From IMG/VR virus record IMGVR_UViG_3300025301_000120, positions 1 to 23,533 of that record: DNA of 23,533 bases; one strand, written 5' to 3'. This DNA comes from a virus. Position 1 is the stretch's first letter, and the number at the start of each line of letters is the position of its first letter. Below are positions 6,141 through 14,606 of the stretch, piece after piece. The position numbers were made by a program, and so were the translations under genes. The notes under the pieces were generated by a model. That model did not search any database. It saw only the letters and a program-made list of their open reading frames with translations, and had not been told where the DNA came from.

Positions 6141-7148
6141 ATGGCTTTTCCTTGGACATTTTACGAAAACTTTGATGATGGTACTAGAGGTAATTTTAAT
6201 AGTGCAAACGATTCGGGTAGTTCCTTGTTGGACTTTCCCGACTATAAGACTTTAGCTGGTAGCGGGCTTTCCCCTTGGCAGGGTTCACACGCTTGTAGAA
6301 TTCAGCTAAATGGTACTGCTACATCTGATATACAAGAAGATGATGGGCTTGATATTGGTGCTGATGCAAGCTTACATATTTGGTTCCCCATTCTAGTAGC
6401 AGAAAACTTTACGTTAAGTGATACAAATAAAGTTATCGTACTAGCCTTACGGGCTTCATCCACTGATGAGGTTGTTTTTGGAATAGAAAGAGATGGCGAT
6501 GACTACAAATTCTTTGCTGGCGAAACTACTTCAACTAACTCTATTGCATTTAACAGGTCAAATGGGATATGGCATCAAATCGAGTTAAGTATAAAAATTG
6601 ATGATGGTGGAAGTAACGATGGCACGATTGACTTCTATGTTGATGGGGCGCAAGTAGGATCACAAATAGCATCCCTAGACCAAGGGGCGATTACGGTAGC
6701 TCGCTTTGGGGCAGTCAGTGGAACTGCTTCTGGAAATACTGGAACAATGCTTCTAGGTGGGATTATTGCTGATGATGCAAGGGTTTATCCACGGGAAAGA
6801 TTTGGAGTAGATACATTTTGGGTTACTGGTGACATTAACGCTTTCGTTGGTCCTTGCACGATTGATAGTGTTAGCCTGACGGGAACCGGCACTGATACGG
6901 TAATGACAATTTTAGATACTGATGTTTATTCATCTACAGGAATATCGTTTAGCAGAGAACCAGTTGTTTATGTCAGGAATGTTGTAGCAAACGACCTAGC
7001 ACCAGGACAGAACCTTCCTGTGCAGGTCAAAAAAGGTGTGTATGTCCAGTTGGCCGGAACCAATCCGCAAGCGTGGGTTTCACTTAAACGTCCAAGCTCT
7101 CCTATAATGAGTAGTGGACATTATGTTGATAGGGGAATTCGTGGTTAG
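6141..7148 (+). CDS. LamG/concanavalin A-like lectin virion protein
   Basis: 335 aa with a G-rich ribosome site (AGGGGG) upstream. Residues about 5-215 have the jelly-roll lectin pattern: FYENFDDGTRGNF at the start, VIVLALRASSTDEVVFGIE, IWHQIELSIKIDDGGSNDGTIDFYVDGAQVGS, then LGGIIADDARVY. The motif of a strand WHxIEL followed by YVDGxxVGS is typical of LamG-like domains. Residues about 225-335 form a second beta-rich domain ending GVYVQLAGTNPQAWVSLK and GHYVDRGIRG, a C-terminus I associate with phage structural proteins. It is probably a virion component that binds host surface sugars. It precedes the adaptor-like gene by 14 bases. Confidence 0.65.
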   Translation: MAFPWTFYENFDDGTRGNFNSANDSGSSLLDFPDYKTLAGSGLSPWQGSHACRIQLNGTATSDIQEDDGLDIGADASLHIWFPILVAENFTLSDTNKVIVLALRASSTDEVVFGIERDGDDYKFFAGETTSTNSIAFNRSNGIWHQIELSIKIDDGGSNDGTIDFYVDGAQVGSQIASLDQGAITVARFGAVSGTASGNTGTMLLGGIIADDARVYPRERFGVDTFWVTGDINAFVGPCTIDSVSLTGTGTDTVMTILDTDVYSSTGISFSREPVVYVRNVVANDLAPGQNLPVQVKKGVYVQLAGTNPQAWVSLKRPSSPIMSSGHYVDRGIRG

Positions 7149-7162
7149 GAAAGGTACAACAA

Positions 7163-8194
7163 ATGGGGGCAGCAACACAAGTTACAACACTAGCAGACTT
7201 GCGAAGAGATTTTTTATTTCGTTTGCGTGAAGCTACCAGCGTTACCGACACTAATAATGCGGCTGATAGGTTTTTAAATACTGCGCTTCACGATATTCAC
7301 GTTGCACCAGGGAATTATGTTCCGTGGGCAATTAGGCGTAATTACCTAGAAACCCATGATGACTATACCACTGGTACTGTAGCGATTGATATTTCAGTAT
7401 CTCGCACAGCCGTAACTGGTTCTAGTACAGCATGGAACACAGCCGTTGATGGCATGGGATTTAACAATGCCCGTGTTGGTGGAAAGGTTAGATTTGCTGG
7501 CGAAACAGATGTCTACCTTGTAAGCGCAGTTGGTAGTGATACAAGTATTACATTAGCCCATAGATATGTGGGTGATTCCGACCTATCGGGCGATTCCTAT
7601 ACATATTTCGAGGACGAGTATCCCCTAGAATCCGATTTCTTTAGACCTGTAGACTTACGCAGTTTTAGTAAGGAATTCAATATTCCTCTTATTGGTCCAC
7701 AGGAATTTCGTAGGCGATACCCAGGTAATTATACTATTGGCAGGCCATCGGTTGCTACGATAATTCAGCTTGATTTTTCCAGTAACACTACGCCTCGATA
7801 TAGAGTGGTAGTACACCCGCCACCGGATAATATTTATGTTATTCCCTATGAGTATATAACATCCAATTTAGCGGTAACATCGTCAGGAACAGAACAAGCA
7901 CAATTAGTAAATGATACAGATGAGCCTATAATTCCATTACGTTATAGGCATTTAATTGTCCTAAATGCTCTATATCATTGGTATAGGGACAGGAAGGACG
8001 ATACACGCTCGCAGGAAACCAAGGCAGAATACAACGAACTGATGCAGCGTGTACAGTCAGATAATGTAGCGAGTTCAATTCACGATAGGCCACGATTTAG
8101 TCCACGCAGTTACTTTGGTCGTGGAAATTCCGACTCGTTCAGAAAGAGGCGTTTTAGCACTGGCAATGAGTTTGAAAGTTTTAGGATGCCATGA
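7163..8194 (+). CDS. Head-tail adaptor / tail tubular A-like protein
   Basis: 343 aa with AAAGG upstream. The N-terminus TLADLRRDFLFRLREATSVTDTNNAADRFLNTALHDIH is the helical signature of short-tailed phage adaptor proteins (T7 gp11-like). An inserted small beta domain (about 70-150) carries the recurring VTGSSTAWNTAV...GGKVRFAGE...YLVSAVGSDTSITLAHRY pattern. The region LRYRHLIVLNALYHWYRDRKDDTRSQETKAEYNELMQRV (about 255-300) is a long helix common to this group. It would form the ring between the portal and the propeller-like protein encoded next but one downstream. The C-terminus is basic. Confidence 0.7.
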   Translation: MGAATQVTTLADLRRDFLFRLREATSVTDTNNAADRFLNTALHDIHVAPGNYVPWAIRRNYLETHDDYTTGTVAIDISVSRTAVTGSSTAWNTAVDGMGFNNARVGGKVRFAGETDVYLVSAVGSDTSITLAHRYVGDSDLSGDSYTYFEDEYPLESDFFRPVDLRSFSKEFNIPLIGPQEFRRRYPGNYTIGRPSVATIIQLDFSSNTTPRYRVVVHPPPDNIYVIPYEYITSNLAVTSSGTEQAQLVNDTDEPIIPLRYRHLIVLNALYHWYRDRKDDTRSQETKAEYNELMQRVQSDNVASSIHDRPRFSPRSYFGRGNSDSFRKRRFSTGNEFESFRMP

Positions 8195-8399
8195 CGAAAA
8201 TAATCATCTAAAGTTTATATCAGACATGGAATGTGGTAGCTGCCACGATGTGCCATATCAACTGTTTGGTAGAAGGGATGAGCTATTCCCTGAAGTCTAC
8301 CAATCTATATTATGGCCTACACGATTGAATGTTCCAATTCCATCAAGCGAGTATCGTATCGAATGTGAGATTTGTGGTGGAGATATAAGACGTGCCTGA
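8166..8399 (+). CDS. Small zinc-ribbon protein nested between tail genes
   Basis: Using ATG 8166 the protein is 77 aa. ATG 8226 would give a 57-aa form, and neither has a clear Shine-Dalgarno, so the start is uncertain. Two CxxC pairs are visible (C23-C26 and C67-C70 in the longer form), spaced as in a four-cysteine zinc ribbon. The 5' end overlaps the adaptor gene by 29 bases and the 3' end overlaps the next gene by eight, so most of the sequence is compressed between two structural genes. Its role is unknown. It could be a small regulatory or assembly factor. Confidence 0.6.
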   Translation: MSLKVLGCHDENNHLKFISDMECGSCHDVPYQLFGRRDELFPEVYQSILWPTRLNVPIPSSEYRIECEICGGDIRRA

Positions 8400-9972
8400 A
8401 AAGATACAAGCAACACGAATTTTTAACTTTCAAGGTGGTTATGCAACCGATCTGGCCCCGCAAGTGCGTGAGGTTTCGCACTTACAACGAGCCGAGAATA
8501 CGATATACAGCGTAGGCGGTTCGGCTCTAAAGGTCGGTGGTAGTGTTCGAGTTAATTCGTCTGCCATATCGAGCACCCCTAATATCACAGGGATGCGTGA
8601 TTTCTGGATTACTGGCACATCGGGTACATATACTCAAAAGTATGTATTGATGACTAGCAACCAGAAAATCTACAAGGAAGACATGGATGGAACATTTGAT
8701 GAGATAACTGGTTCAGCTTCTATTACAGCAGATGCTATTCCAGTATTTTGTCAGGCTGGCGATTTATTATTAATCTTTACCGACAAGAATGATACGCCAC
8801 TTAAATGGTCGGGAAGCGGTAACGTGGCAACTCTTGGGGGATCACCTCCTGCTGGACGAGGGGCGGTATTGCATCTTAACCGTGTTTGGACCTGGGGGGT
8901 AAATGCTAATCCATCACGGATAACCTATGGGGCTGGCGGCGATCCTGAAGATTACACAGGTAGCGATACTGGATCAATAGACATATCAGATGATGATGGT
9001 GATAGAATTATTGGGGTAGTATCTCACAAGGATCGTCTATTTATATTTAAAGGTCCAAACATAGGTAGCGTCCACGTTATCTCAGGGCGTACCACGGCGG
9101 CCTTCGCAGTTACTAAGTTGGTAGGTGGCATAGCCTTGCAGTCTCATAACTCCATTGTAGAGGTTGGAAACGATGTGTGGTTTATGAGCGATAGGGGTAT
9201 TCATAGCCTAAGTGCAACGGAGAAGTTTGGAGATTTTGTAGAAGCTGATTTAACTAGGTTTCTTCGGGGCTTCTTTACTAATGAGGTTAAGCGATCTCAG
9301 TTAAATGCTGTTTGGGGTACGAACTACACAAGAAAGAGTTGTGTAGTATGGACAGCGACTAGTGCTGCATCTTCGGAGCCAGATATGATTTTTGGATTAT
9401 CTTATATTCTAAGTCAAGAACAAGGATTAAAGGCGTTTACTTGGCCTGGTCGCAGCTGTCATTCGGCAGCGATAAGAATAAACCCTAGCACTAGCGTGCC
9501 TGAGTTATGCTTTGGAACTACAGGTGGGTTTGTTGAAAGACATGACACTGGAACCAACTATAGTCTGAATAATGGTTCAGATGCTTATACCTTTAGGATT
9601 ACTACGCCTCAAATTATATTACCACCGCCACAGCCAAGAGGTGATCAGCCAGTTGGTTTGTATTCGATGTACATGAAGTCTCGTCCCGTAGGTAATTGGG
9701 ATATTACTGTCAGTTTACAGCGAGATCAGGAAACAGCAGAAAGCTACACTTTTAATCAGGGAACAGCAGGGTTTCTACTTGATACTAGCGAATTAGATAC
9801 TGGTATTCTAGGTGGTAATCCATTGCAGACGGTGGTCAATAATACCCTTGGGGAAGCAAGATCTATCCAGCTTGACATTACACAGGGTGGGCTAAATCAA
9901 AGCGCAGAGATATATGAGATGGGGGTAGACTACGATGTGGTTGCCACATCGGTAGCAGCAGATTTAACGTAA
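8392..9972 (+). CDS. Tail nozzle-like beta-propeller protein
   Basis: 526 aa starting with GTG, with GGAG nine bases upstream, overlapping the zinc-ribbon stop. It is beta-rich throughout, with an N-terminal FNFQGGYATDLAPQ typical of phage nozzle/stabilisation proteins. It has propeller-like blades: YVLMTSNQKIYKED, LLLIFTDKNDTPLKWSGSG, AVLHLNRVWTWGV, IIGVVSHKDRLFIFKG, NDVWFMSDRGIHSLS. The phrase HKDRLFIFKGPNIG followed by SDRGIHSL is characteristic of these tail proteins. It likely extends the tail below the adaptor ring, as P22 gp10 or T7 gp12 do. The specific family is inferred from pattern and position. Confidence 0.65.
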   Translation: MPEKIQATRIFNFQGGYATDLAPQVREVSHLQRAENTIYSVGGSALKVGGSVRVNSSAISSTPNITGMRDFWITGTSGTYTQKYVLMTSNQKIYKEDMDGTFDEITGSASITADAIPVFCQAGDLLLIFTDKNDTPLKWSGSGNVATLGGSPPAGRGAVLHLNRVWTWGVNANPSRITYGAGGDPEDYTGSDTGSIDISDDDGDRIIGVVSHKDRLFIFKGPNIGSVHVISGRTTAAFAVTKLVGGIALQSHNSIVEVGNDVWFMSDRGIHSLSATEKFGDFVEADLTRFLRGFFTNEVKRSQLNAVWGTNYTRKSCVVWTATSAASSEPDMIFGLSYILSQEQGLKAFTWPGRSCHSAAIRINPSTSVPELCFGTTGGFVERHDTGTNYSLNNGSDAYTFRITTPQIILPPPQPRGDQPVGLYSMYMKSRPVGNWDITVSLQRDQETAESYTFNQGTAGFLLDTSELDTGILGGNPLQTVVNNTLGEARSIQLDITQGGLNQSAEIYEMGVDYDVVATSVAADLT

Positions 9973-9981
9973 GGAACAATT

Positions 9982-11514
9982 ATGGCTTTAAGTCGGGTAA
10001 AAACATGGACTGCGGAAGTCCTTACAGCTAGTGATCTTAACGCAGAATTTAATAACATTATTAACAATGGATTGTCGTTGGTTTCACCTCTAACTGGCAC
10101 TCTTGATCTTGATAATAATCGTGTAGACGATATTAATGCCGGTTCGGTAAGTGATCCTTCCATTAATCCAAACGGTGACAGCAATACTGGAATATATTTC
10201 AGTGGGGCCGATACGCTGAACATTACTACAGGCGGTTCAATGGCTGCTGAATTTGGCGCACAAGCAGTTATTGCAGCAGCACCAGAAGATAGCCGTACCA
10301 ATACAGTAGATATAGCAGCAATCTTGAGGTCCACTACGAGTGGCACACCCGCTGATGGGATTGGAACTGGATTACAATTTGATGCAGAATCGGCAAACGA
10401 AAATCCATCAGTTCTTGGTTCATTGCAATTCCTGTTTACCGATAAGGGGGCCGGTGCGGAAGATTCTGATTTTCTAGTGTTCTTACGGGAAGGCGGTGCT
10501 ACTGCTGCCGAGAGATTCAGGATTGCATCTGACGGTACAACCACAATTACTGGTTCGCAATTAATAGTAAGCGAAACTGATAGTAGGACAGATGCCGTGG
10601 ACATAGCAGCTATTCTACGCTCGGTTACATCTGGCACGCCAGATACGGGTATAGGTACTGGAATCCAGTTTGATGCCGAGAGCGCAGATGAAAATCCGTC
10701 TGTGCTAGGTAGTTTACAATTTTCATTTTCAGACAAAGGGGCTGGTGCAGAGGATTCGGATTTTAAGATATTCCTTCGAGAAGCTGGTGCAACAGCAGCA
10801 GAACGATTCAAGGTAGCATCAGACGGTACTACTACAATCACTGGTTCACAGCTAATCGTGAGCGAAACAGATTCACGCACCGATGCAGTAGATGTTGCTG
10901 CTATTCTACGAAGCGTAACCAGTGGAACCCCTGCTGCTGGTATTGGCACGGGTATTCAGTTCGATGCTGAAAGTGCTGATGAGAATCCCTGCGTACTTGG
11001 TCGTCTTGATTTTGCTGCCACAGACATTGGCTCTGGTTCAGAAGATACCTATGTGGACCTTTTACTGCGTGTAGCTGGTAGAGCAGCAGAAACAAAATAT
11101 AGATTTGCCTCTACTGCTGGTAGCGGATTCCAAGGCACGTTTACCCACGCTGCATCGGCAGATAGAACGTGGACACTACCAGATGAGACAGGAACTTTAT
11201 CAGTTGGTACGGCTGGCGAGAGTGGTACTTGGGCGGTGTACTCGATCAATGCTGGCACGGTTTATCAAGTTGGTAGTAAGTGGAGAAGGATCAACGTCCG
11301 TATCGCCGGTGCTAGTACGGGCGAAAATCAATATTCCGTTACTGCCGGAGCAAGTAGTCCACCTGGTACCACTTTGCTAAACCCGTTTATTGACGTAGCC
11401 GCAAATTCTGCGGCTCACCAAGTGCCGTGCTTTTTTATAATACCCGGCGATTGGTATTTTAAGGTGACAGTCACCACTGGCGCACTCGATAGCGCAACAT
11501 ATATGGATGAATAA
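9982..11514 (+). CDS. Tail fibre protein with three 97-residue repeats
   Basis: 510 aa with AAGGA six bases upstream. Residues 1-90 are an N-terminal attachment region (RVKTWTAEVLTASDLNAEFNNI is a common fibre start). Residues 104-200, 201-297 and 298 to about 377 are tandem repeats beginning SRTDAVDIAAILRSVTSGTP; the third diverges in its second half. Residues about 380-405 contain TFTHAASADRTWTLPDETGTL, a widespread fibre motif, followed by a C-terminal beta domain (about 415-510) that probably contacts the receptor or trimerises. Repeat number could set fibre length. A 339-codon antisense open frame over this gene is a by-product of its codon composition. Confidence 0.75.
   Translation: MALSRVKTWTAEVLTASDLNAEFNNIINNGLSLVSPLTGTLDLDNNRVDDINAGSVSDPSINPNGDSNTGIYFSGADTLNITTGGSMAAEFGAQAVIAAAPEDSRTNTVDIAAILRSTTSGTPADGIGTGLQFDAESANENPSVLGSLQFLFTDKGAGAEDSDFLVFLREGGATAAERFRIASDGTTTITGSQLIVSETDSRTDAVDIAAILRSVTSGTPDTGIGTGIQFDAESADENPSVLGSLQFSFSDKGAGAEDSDFKIFLREAGATAAERFKVASDGTTTITGSQLIVSETDSRTDAVDVAAILRSVTSGTPAAGIGTGIQFDAESADENPCVLGRLDFAATDIGSGSEDTYVDLLLRVAGRAAETKYRFASTAGSGFQGTFTHAASADRTWTLPDETGTLSVGTAGESGTWAVYSINAGTVYQVGSKWRRINVRIAGASTGENQYSVTAGASSPPGTTLLNPFIDVAANSAAHQVPCFFIIPGDWYFKVTVTTGALDSATYMDE
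10291..11112 (+). repeat. Three 291-base tandem coding repeats in the fibre gene
   Basis: Units are 10291-10581, 10582-10872 and 10873-11112 (partial). At protein level units 2 and 3 share 39 of the first 44 residues, yet only 10 of these 44 codons are identical; 29 conserved residues use different synonymous codons. Unit 1 shows the same behaviour. The repeats are clear in protein but weak in DNA. Confidence 0.9.
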
Positions 11515-11539
11515 TCAATAACTTAGCGAGGGATACTTA

Positions 11540-12037
11540 ATGTGGATTCGATATAACAAAAGTACACGCAGAATAATACACCGTAGTGTTCCTGGGTTTA
11601 CTGTTCCAGTTACGCCAGAAGAAGCCGATGCGGAAGTAGCAGACGATTCACCTTTGCACAATGAAAATCCTGATTATCTACGTTTAACAGAAGATTTGTC
11701 TAAAGTTGAATACGATCCAGAACTAAAACCTAAAGAGTTCAAGTGGACAGGGCCAGACAAGGCTGGAACAGAGAAGGTAACAAGCGCAGAGAAGGTTGAT
11801 AAAGTTACCGCAATGCGAATAAGAAAGTTTATAGGTAGTTCCAGCCCTATGGATGAACAGCTAAAACAATTACGTTTATCCGCATTTGCTCAAGATGTTA
11901 AACGTGACCCATCTGCATATAGTGCTGAAGAGATAACACAGGCGGATGCAATTATTAACGAGTCTAGGGAATTAAATAGTAAGGTTGAGGAAATTCGTAA
12001 ACAAGGCCGAGGTTTCAAAATAAAGGTAGGATGGTAA
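11540..12037 (+). CDS. Hypothetical protein downstream of the fibre
   Basis: 165 aa with GAGGGA upstream. It is mostly charged. The first 20 residues (MWIRYNKSTRRIIHRSVPG) form a short beta start, residues about 25-85 are acidic and probably disordered, and residues about 100-155 form a helical region (MDEQLKQLRLSAFAQDV, ITQADAIINESRELNSKVEEIRKQ). No signal peptide. Genes in this position often encode fibre chaperones or small tail accessories, but nothing in the sequence proves this. Confidence 0.6.
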   Translation: MWIRYNKSTRRIIHRSVPGFTVPVTPEEADAEVADDSPLHNENPDYLRLTEDLSKVEYDPELKPKEFKWTGPDKAGTEKVTSAEKVDKVTAMRIRKFIGSSSPMDEQLKQLRLSAFAQDVKRDPSAYSAEEITQADAIINESRELNSKVEEIRKQGRGFKIKVGW

Positions 12038-12040
12038 TTT

Positions 12041-12232
12041 ATGACTATTGACGAACGTATTAAGAAAGTGCTGGCTGACATTGTGATGAATAATATAGTG
12101 CTTCAGCAAAAACTAGATTCAACAGTTGAGGGGCTGTGTCCTGACTGCAAGGGTAAACTTAATAGTACGCCTAAACAGCCGTCAGCAATAGTAGTTGAAG
12201 AACCCTATAAAGGGCCTGATGGTGGGGGTTAA
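12041..12232 (+). CDS. Small protein with one CxxC knuckle
   Basis: 63 aa, starting three bases after the previous stop, with AGGATGG upstream. An N-terminal helix (DERIKKVLADIVMNNIVLQQKLD) is followed by a single C-P-D-C pair at residues 33-36, a basic linker and a GPDGGG end. One knuckle alone would need a partner or a dimer to bind zinc. The stop overlaps the next ATG by one base (TAATG), so it is coupled to the membrane protein gene that follows. The role is unknown. Confidence 0.6.
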   Translation: MTIDERIKKVLADIVMNNIVLQQKLDSTVEGLCPDCKGKLNSTPKQPSAIVVEEPYKGPDGGG

Positions 12233-12441
12233 TGGAGATGGATGTTTCTGAAAAATTAGGTTCCATTGAAACCGAATTGAAATCACTTAATCAACGATTT
12301 GACCGCTTGCTAGATGGCTTGTATGGGTCTAACGGTATCGAAAAGCGGTTAAGGGGCGTGGAGAACAAATCTTATATGATATGGGGGGCGATAGGCGTAC
12401 TATCATGTGCCGCTATGCTAGTAATTGCCTATCTAAAATAA
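12232..12441 (+). CDS. XhlA-like small membrane protein
   Basis: 69 aa overlapping the preceding stop by one base; ATG 12238 is an alternative start. Residues 4-46 form an amphipathic coiled coil (EKLGSIETELKSLNQRFDRLLDGL, GIEKRLRGVENK). Residues about 49-67 form a single membrane helix (MIWGAIGVLSCAAMLVIAY) ending in K. A cytoplasmic coiled coil plus C-terminal transmembrane helix is the plan of XhlA/holin-associated proteins. It may take part in lysis or in membrane attachment of the DNA ejection apparatus encoded next. Confidence 0.5.
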   Translation: MEMDVSEKLGSIETELKSLNQRFDRLLDGLYGSNGIEKRLRGVENKSYMIWGAIGVLSCAAMLVIAYLK

Positions 12442-12442
12442 T

Positions 12443-14584
12443 ATGGCAAATGGATTTCTCAATCTTTTATCGGCAGGTGCTCTTGGGGCTATTGGTGGTG
12501 GAAGAATCGCTACTGCTGCAACGGACCCAGGAAGCGTTAAAACCGAACAGCAACTCACTCCTTCACCATCTCCGGGTGAATTAGCCCTACAGAGTGCTGC
12601 TGCCCGATTTGCTCTTGGCACACAATCCCCGGGGGTATCAAAAGTTATTGACCCTTCGGTAGATCATTTAGCAAGGCTATTAAGTTCTGGTTTAGCAACT
12701 CAATACAATGTTCCACTGTCATCGCAAGATAGAGGTGGATTAATAGAGAAACTAAAAACCATGTTCGGCGGATCTAGTCTGCCAGATAGTTTTGGATTAG
12801 GTGGTAGATTTAGCGGTACAGGCGCAGGGGGTGGGTGGGATTATTATGGCACTGGTGGTGGTGGTAGCCCTGGTTTAACTCAAGGGCTGCCATCTAATTG
12901 GGTTCCTAGAGAGGGGGACCCTGGGGGAGGGTACTACGATAATTCACTTACCCAAGGGTTAGGCCCATCAGCCTTTGTGCCTGGCGCAGTTCCGGCAATG
13001 GGTGGTAAGGGTGCTCCCTTCGAGATACCAGGTGGGGGTGGTCTAGGATTGGCTGCTCCAATCGCTGGTGGTGCAGCCGCAATGCTATTGGGAACCAAAC
13101 AAGGGCGAGATCTTATAGGTAAACTGTTTGGTGGTGGTGATGCTGTGTCAGGTGATCTTTTTTCAATTAGTGATGATCCGCTAGGTGGTAGCACTGTGTC
13201 AGGTGGTGGTGTAGGTGTGGCTCCTTTGAGGCATCCGATCGGCCAATCTAAAATAACGGTTGAAAACATTGGAGGTCCAGACACCCTCTCAGATAGGAGA
13301 GCAGAACTGGATATAATCGTAGGGAATGCAAGGCGGCGATTGCTAGAAAGACAGTTAAGATTAACGCCACCAATGATATTGGACCCTGAGACTGGTGATT
13401 ATGTACCAAGTGTGGGCGTACCTGGCATGCCACCTTTTGAGATACCAGGCGGGGGTGTGCCTGTAGTTGACCCCAAAGCCTACGAGATACCAGGTGGGGG
13501 ATATGATCCAACTTTTGGGGTGGCTTCTAGTTCACCCCCTGGTGGTGCAGGGGTGGCTCCTGCAGCGACTGCCTCAATCGATGCAGGAGCGGGTGCGGCT
13601 CCTTGGTATCCGACTGACGAATACGATTTGTGGAACGCTGGTGGTGGTGGTGGTGCAGGGGTGGCTCCTGCAACGGGTGCTTGGGGTTCGTTCACTAAAC
13701 CGCTTGGCTCAGTTAATATACCGGGTATCGGACAGGTAAATCTGCCTTCAGGTTTAGGTTTGACAGGTATGGGATTGGGACTTGCTTCAGGGCTTGTTGA
13801 CGACCGAGGCACAAAAGCTGCGCTTCAAGCTGGCGGTGGCCTTATGTCGCTGTTGGGAGCATCAGCAGCAAGCCCTCTAGGTTTTATCACAGGGCCATTA
13901 TCACTGGGTATGGCAGCCTATACTGCATTGGATGACCCTAAATCTATTAAGGGTATGTATGAAAGACGAGAAGGCGCATACAATATTGGAAAGGATAAGG
14001 CTAAAACTATCGGTATTACCGTATCTGATGAAGAAAATAAGAAACTTTTAAGTGCTGCACAAACGCAAGAGGGAACTGATGCTTTCCATCGAGACATTGG
14101 TCAATTCTCTAATGATGCGTTAATTACACGAATTTTGAACTTGAAACAAAAAGGCGGTAGGGCATTGCCAGGTATCGCACCTGTGGAAGCCGAACTGCAA
14201 AGACGAGGAGTACTCGACCAAGCAAGAGTAATGCTTCAACAGGCAGAGGATATTGAAACAGCAAAAATAGCCCGACAAACAGTAGAGAAGCAGGCTACTG
14301 AGACACGCTTGCAGTCTATTACTAGGGACGAAGATGGCAGTTTGACATTAACGCCCGCTAGTAGGCGTGCCTTGCAGAGATTTACAGGTGATGATGATGT
14401 CGATTTCAACACGTTCCGCAAGTTATCCAAAGATAAGCAACTAAAAATACTTGTTAACACGAGGAAAATTGCAGAAGATGAATATGATGGCCAGGTATCG
14501 CCAGAATTGCTTAGTATTATACGAAACCCTGCCACATGGACACCAGGCTGGACACCTGGAAGCGGGAAACCGACACCGTATTAA
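12443..14584 (+). CDS. Glycine-rich large virion protein, candidate ejection protein
   Basis: 713 aa, starting one base after the preceding TAA with no Shine-Dalgarno, so probably translated by re-initiation. Residues about 110-430 are low-complexity, rich in G, P and A. They carry three EIPGGG motifs (194, 333, 348) and GVAP motifs near 258, 370 and 406. Hydrophobic segments occur near 200-218 and 440-500, and a charged helical C-terminal part runs from about 505 to 690. It lies downstream of the fibre and is first in a run of four large genes. This pattern resembles internal core/ejection genes of podoviruses that cross the envelope after adsorption. There is no detectable enzymatic motif. 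Confidence 0.55.
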   Translation: MANGFLNLLSAGALGAIGGGRIATAATDPGSVKTEQQLTPSPSPGELALQSAAARFALGTQSPGVSKVIDPSVDHLARLLSSGLATQYNVPLSSQDRGGLIEKLKTMFGGSSLPDSFGLGGRFSGTGAGGGWDYYGTGGGGSPGLTQGLPSNWVPREGDPGGGYYDNSLTQGLGPSAFVPGAVPAMGGKGAPFEIPGGGGLGLAAPIAGGAAAMLLGTKQGRDLIGKLFGGGDAVSGDLFSISDDPLGGSTVSGGGVGVAPLRHPIGQSKITVENIGGPDTLSDRRAELDIIVGNARRRLLERQLRLTPPMILDPETGDYVPSVGVPGMPPFEIPGGGVPVVDPKAYEIPGGGYDPTFGVASSSPPGGAGVAPAATASIDAGAGAAPWYPTDEYDLWNAGGGGGAGVAPATGAWGSFTKPLGSVNIPGIGQVNLPSGLGLTGMGLGLASGLVDDRGTKAALQAGGGLMSLLGASAASPLGFITGPLSLGMAAYTALDDPKSIKGMYERREGAYNIGKDKAKTIGITVSDEENKKLLSAAQTQEGTDAFHRDIGQFSNDALITRILNLKQKGGRALPGIAPVEAELQRRGVLDQARVMLQQAEDIETAKIARQTVEKQATETRLQSITRDEDGSLTLTPASRRALQRFTGDDDVDFNTFRKLSKDKQLKILVNTRKIAEDEYDGQVSPELLSIIRNPATWTPGWTPGSGKPTPY

Positions 14585-14606
14585 TCAATAGCTAGGAGAA
14601 GGGTAG

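Noticed and set aside
9930-10949. 339-codon antisense open frame opposite the fibre gene
   Set aside because: It tracks the repeat structure of the + strand gene, has biased low-complexity composition (S, A, V, P), no ribosome site, and lies antisense to a well-supported gene.
10291-11112. Repeat region as a CRISPR array
   Set aside because: Units are 291 bases, in frame, and code for a repetitive protein; there are no short repeats with unique spacers.
13248-13812. Several antisense/alternate frames in the glycine-rich gene
   Set aside because: Low-complexity G/P-rich coding DNA leaves other frames open by chance; there is no independent start signal.
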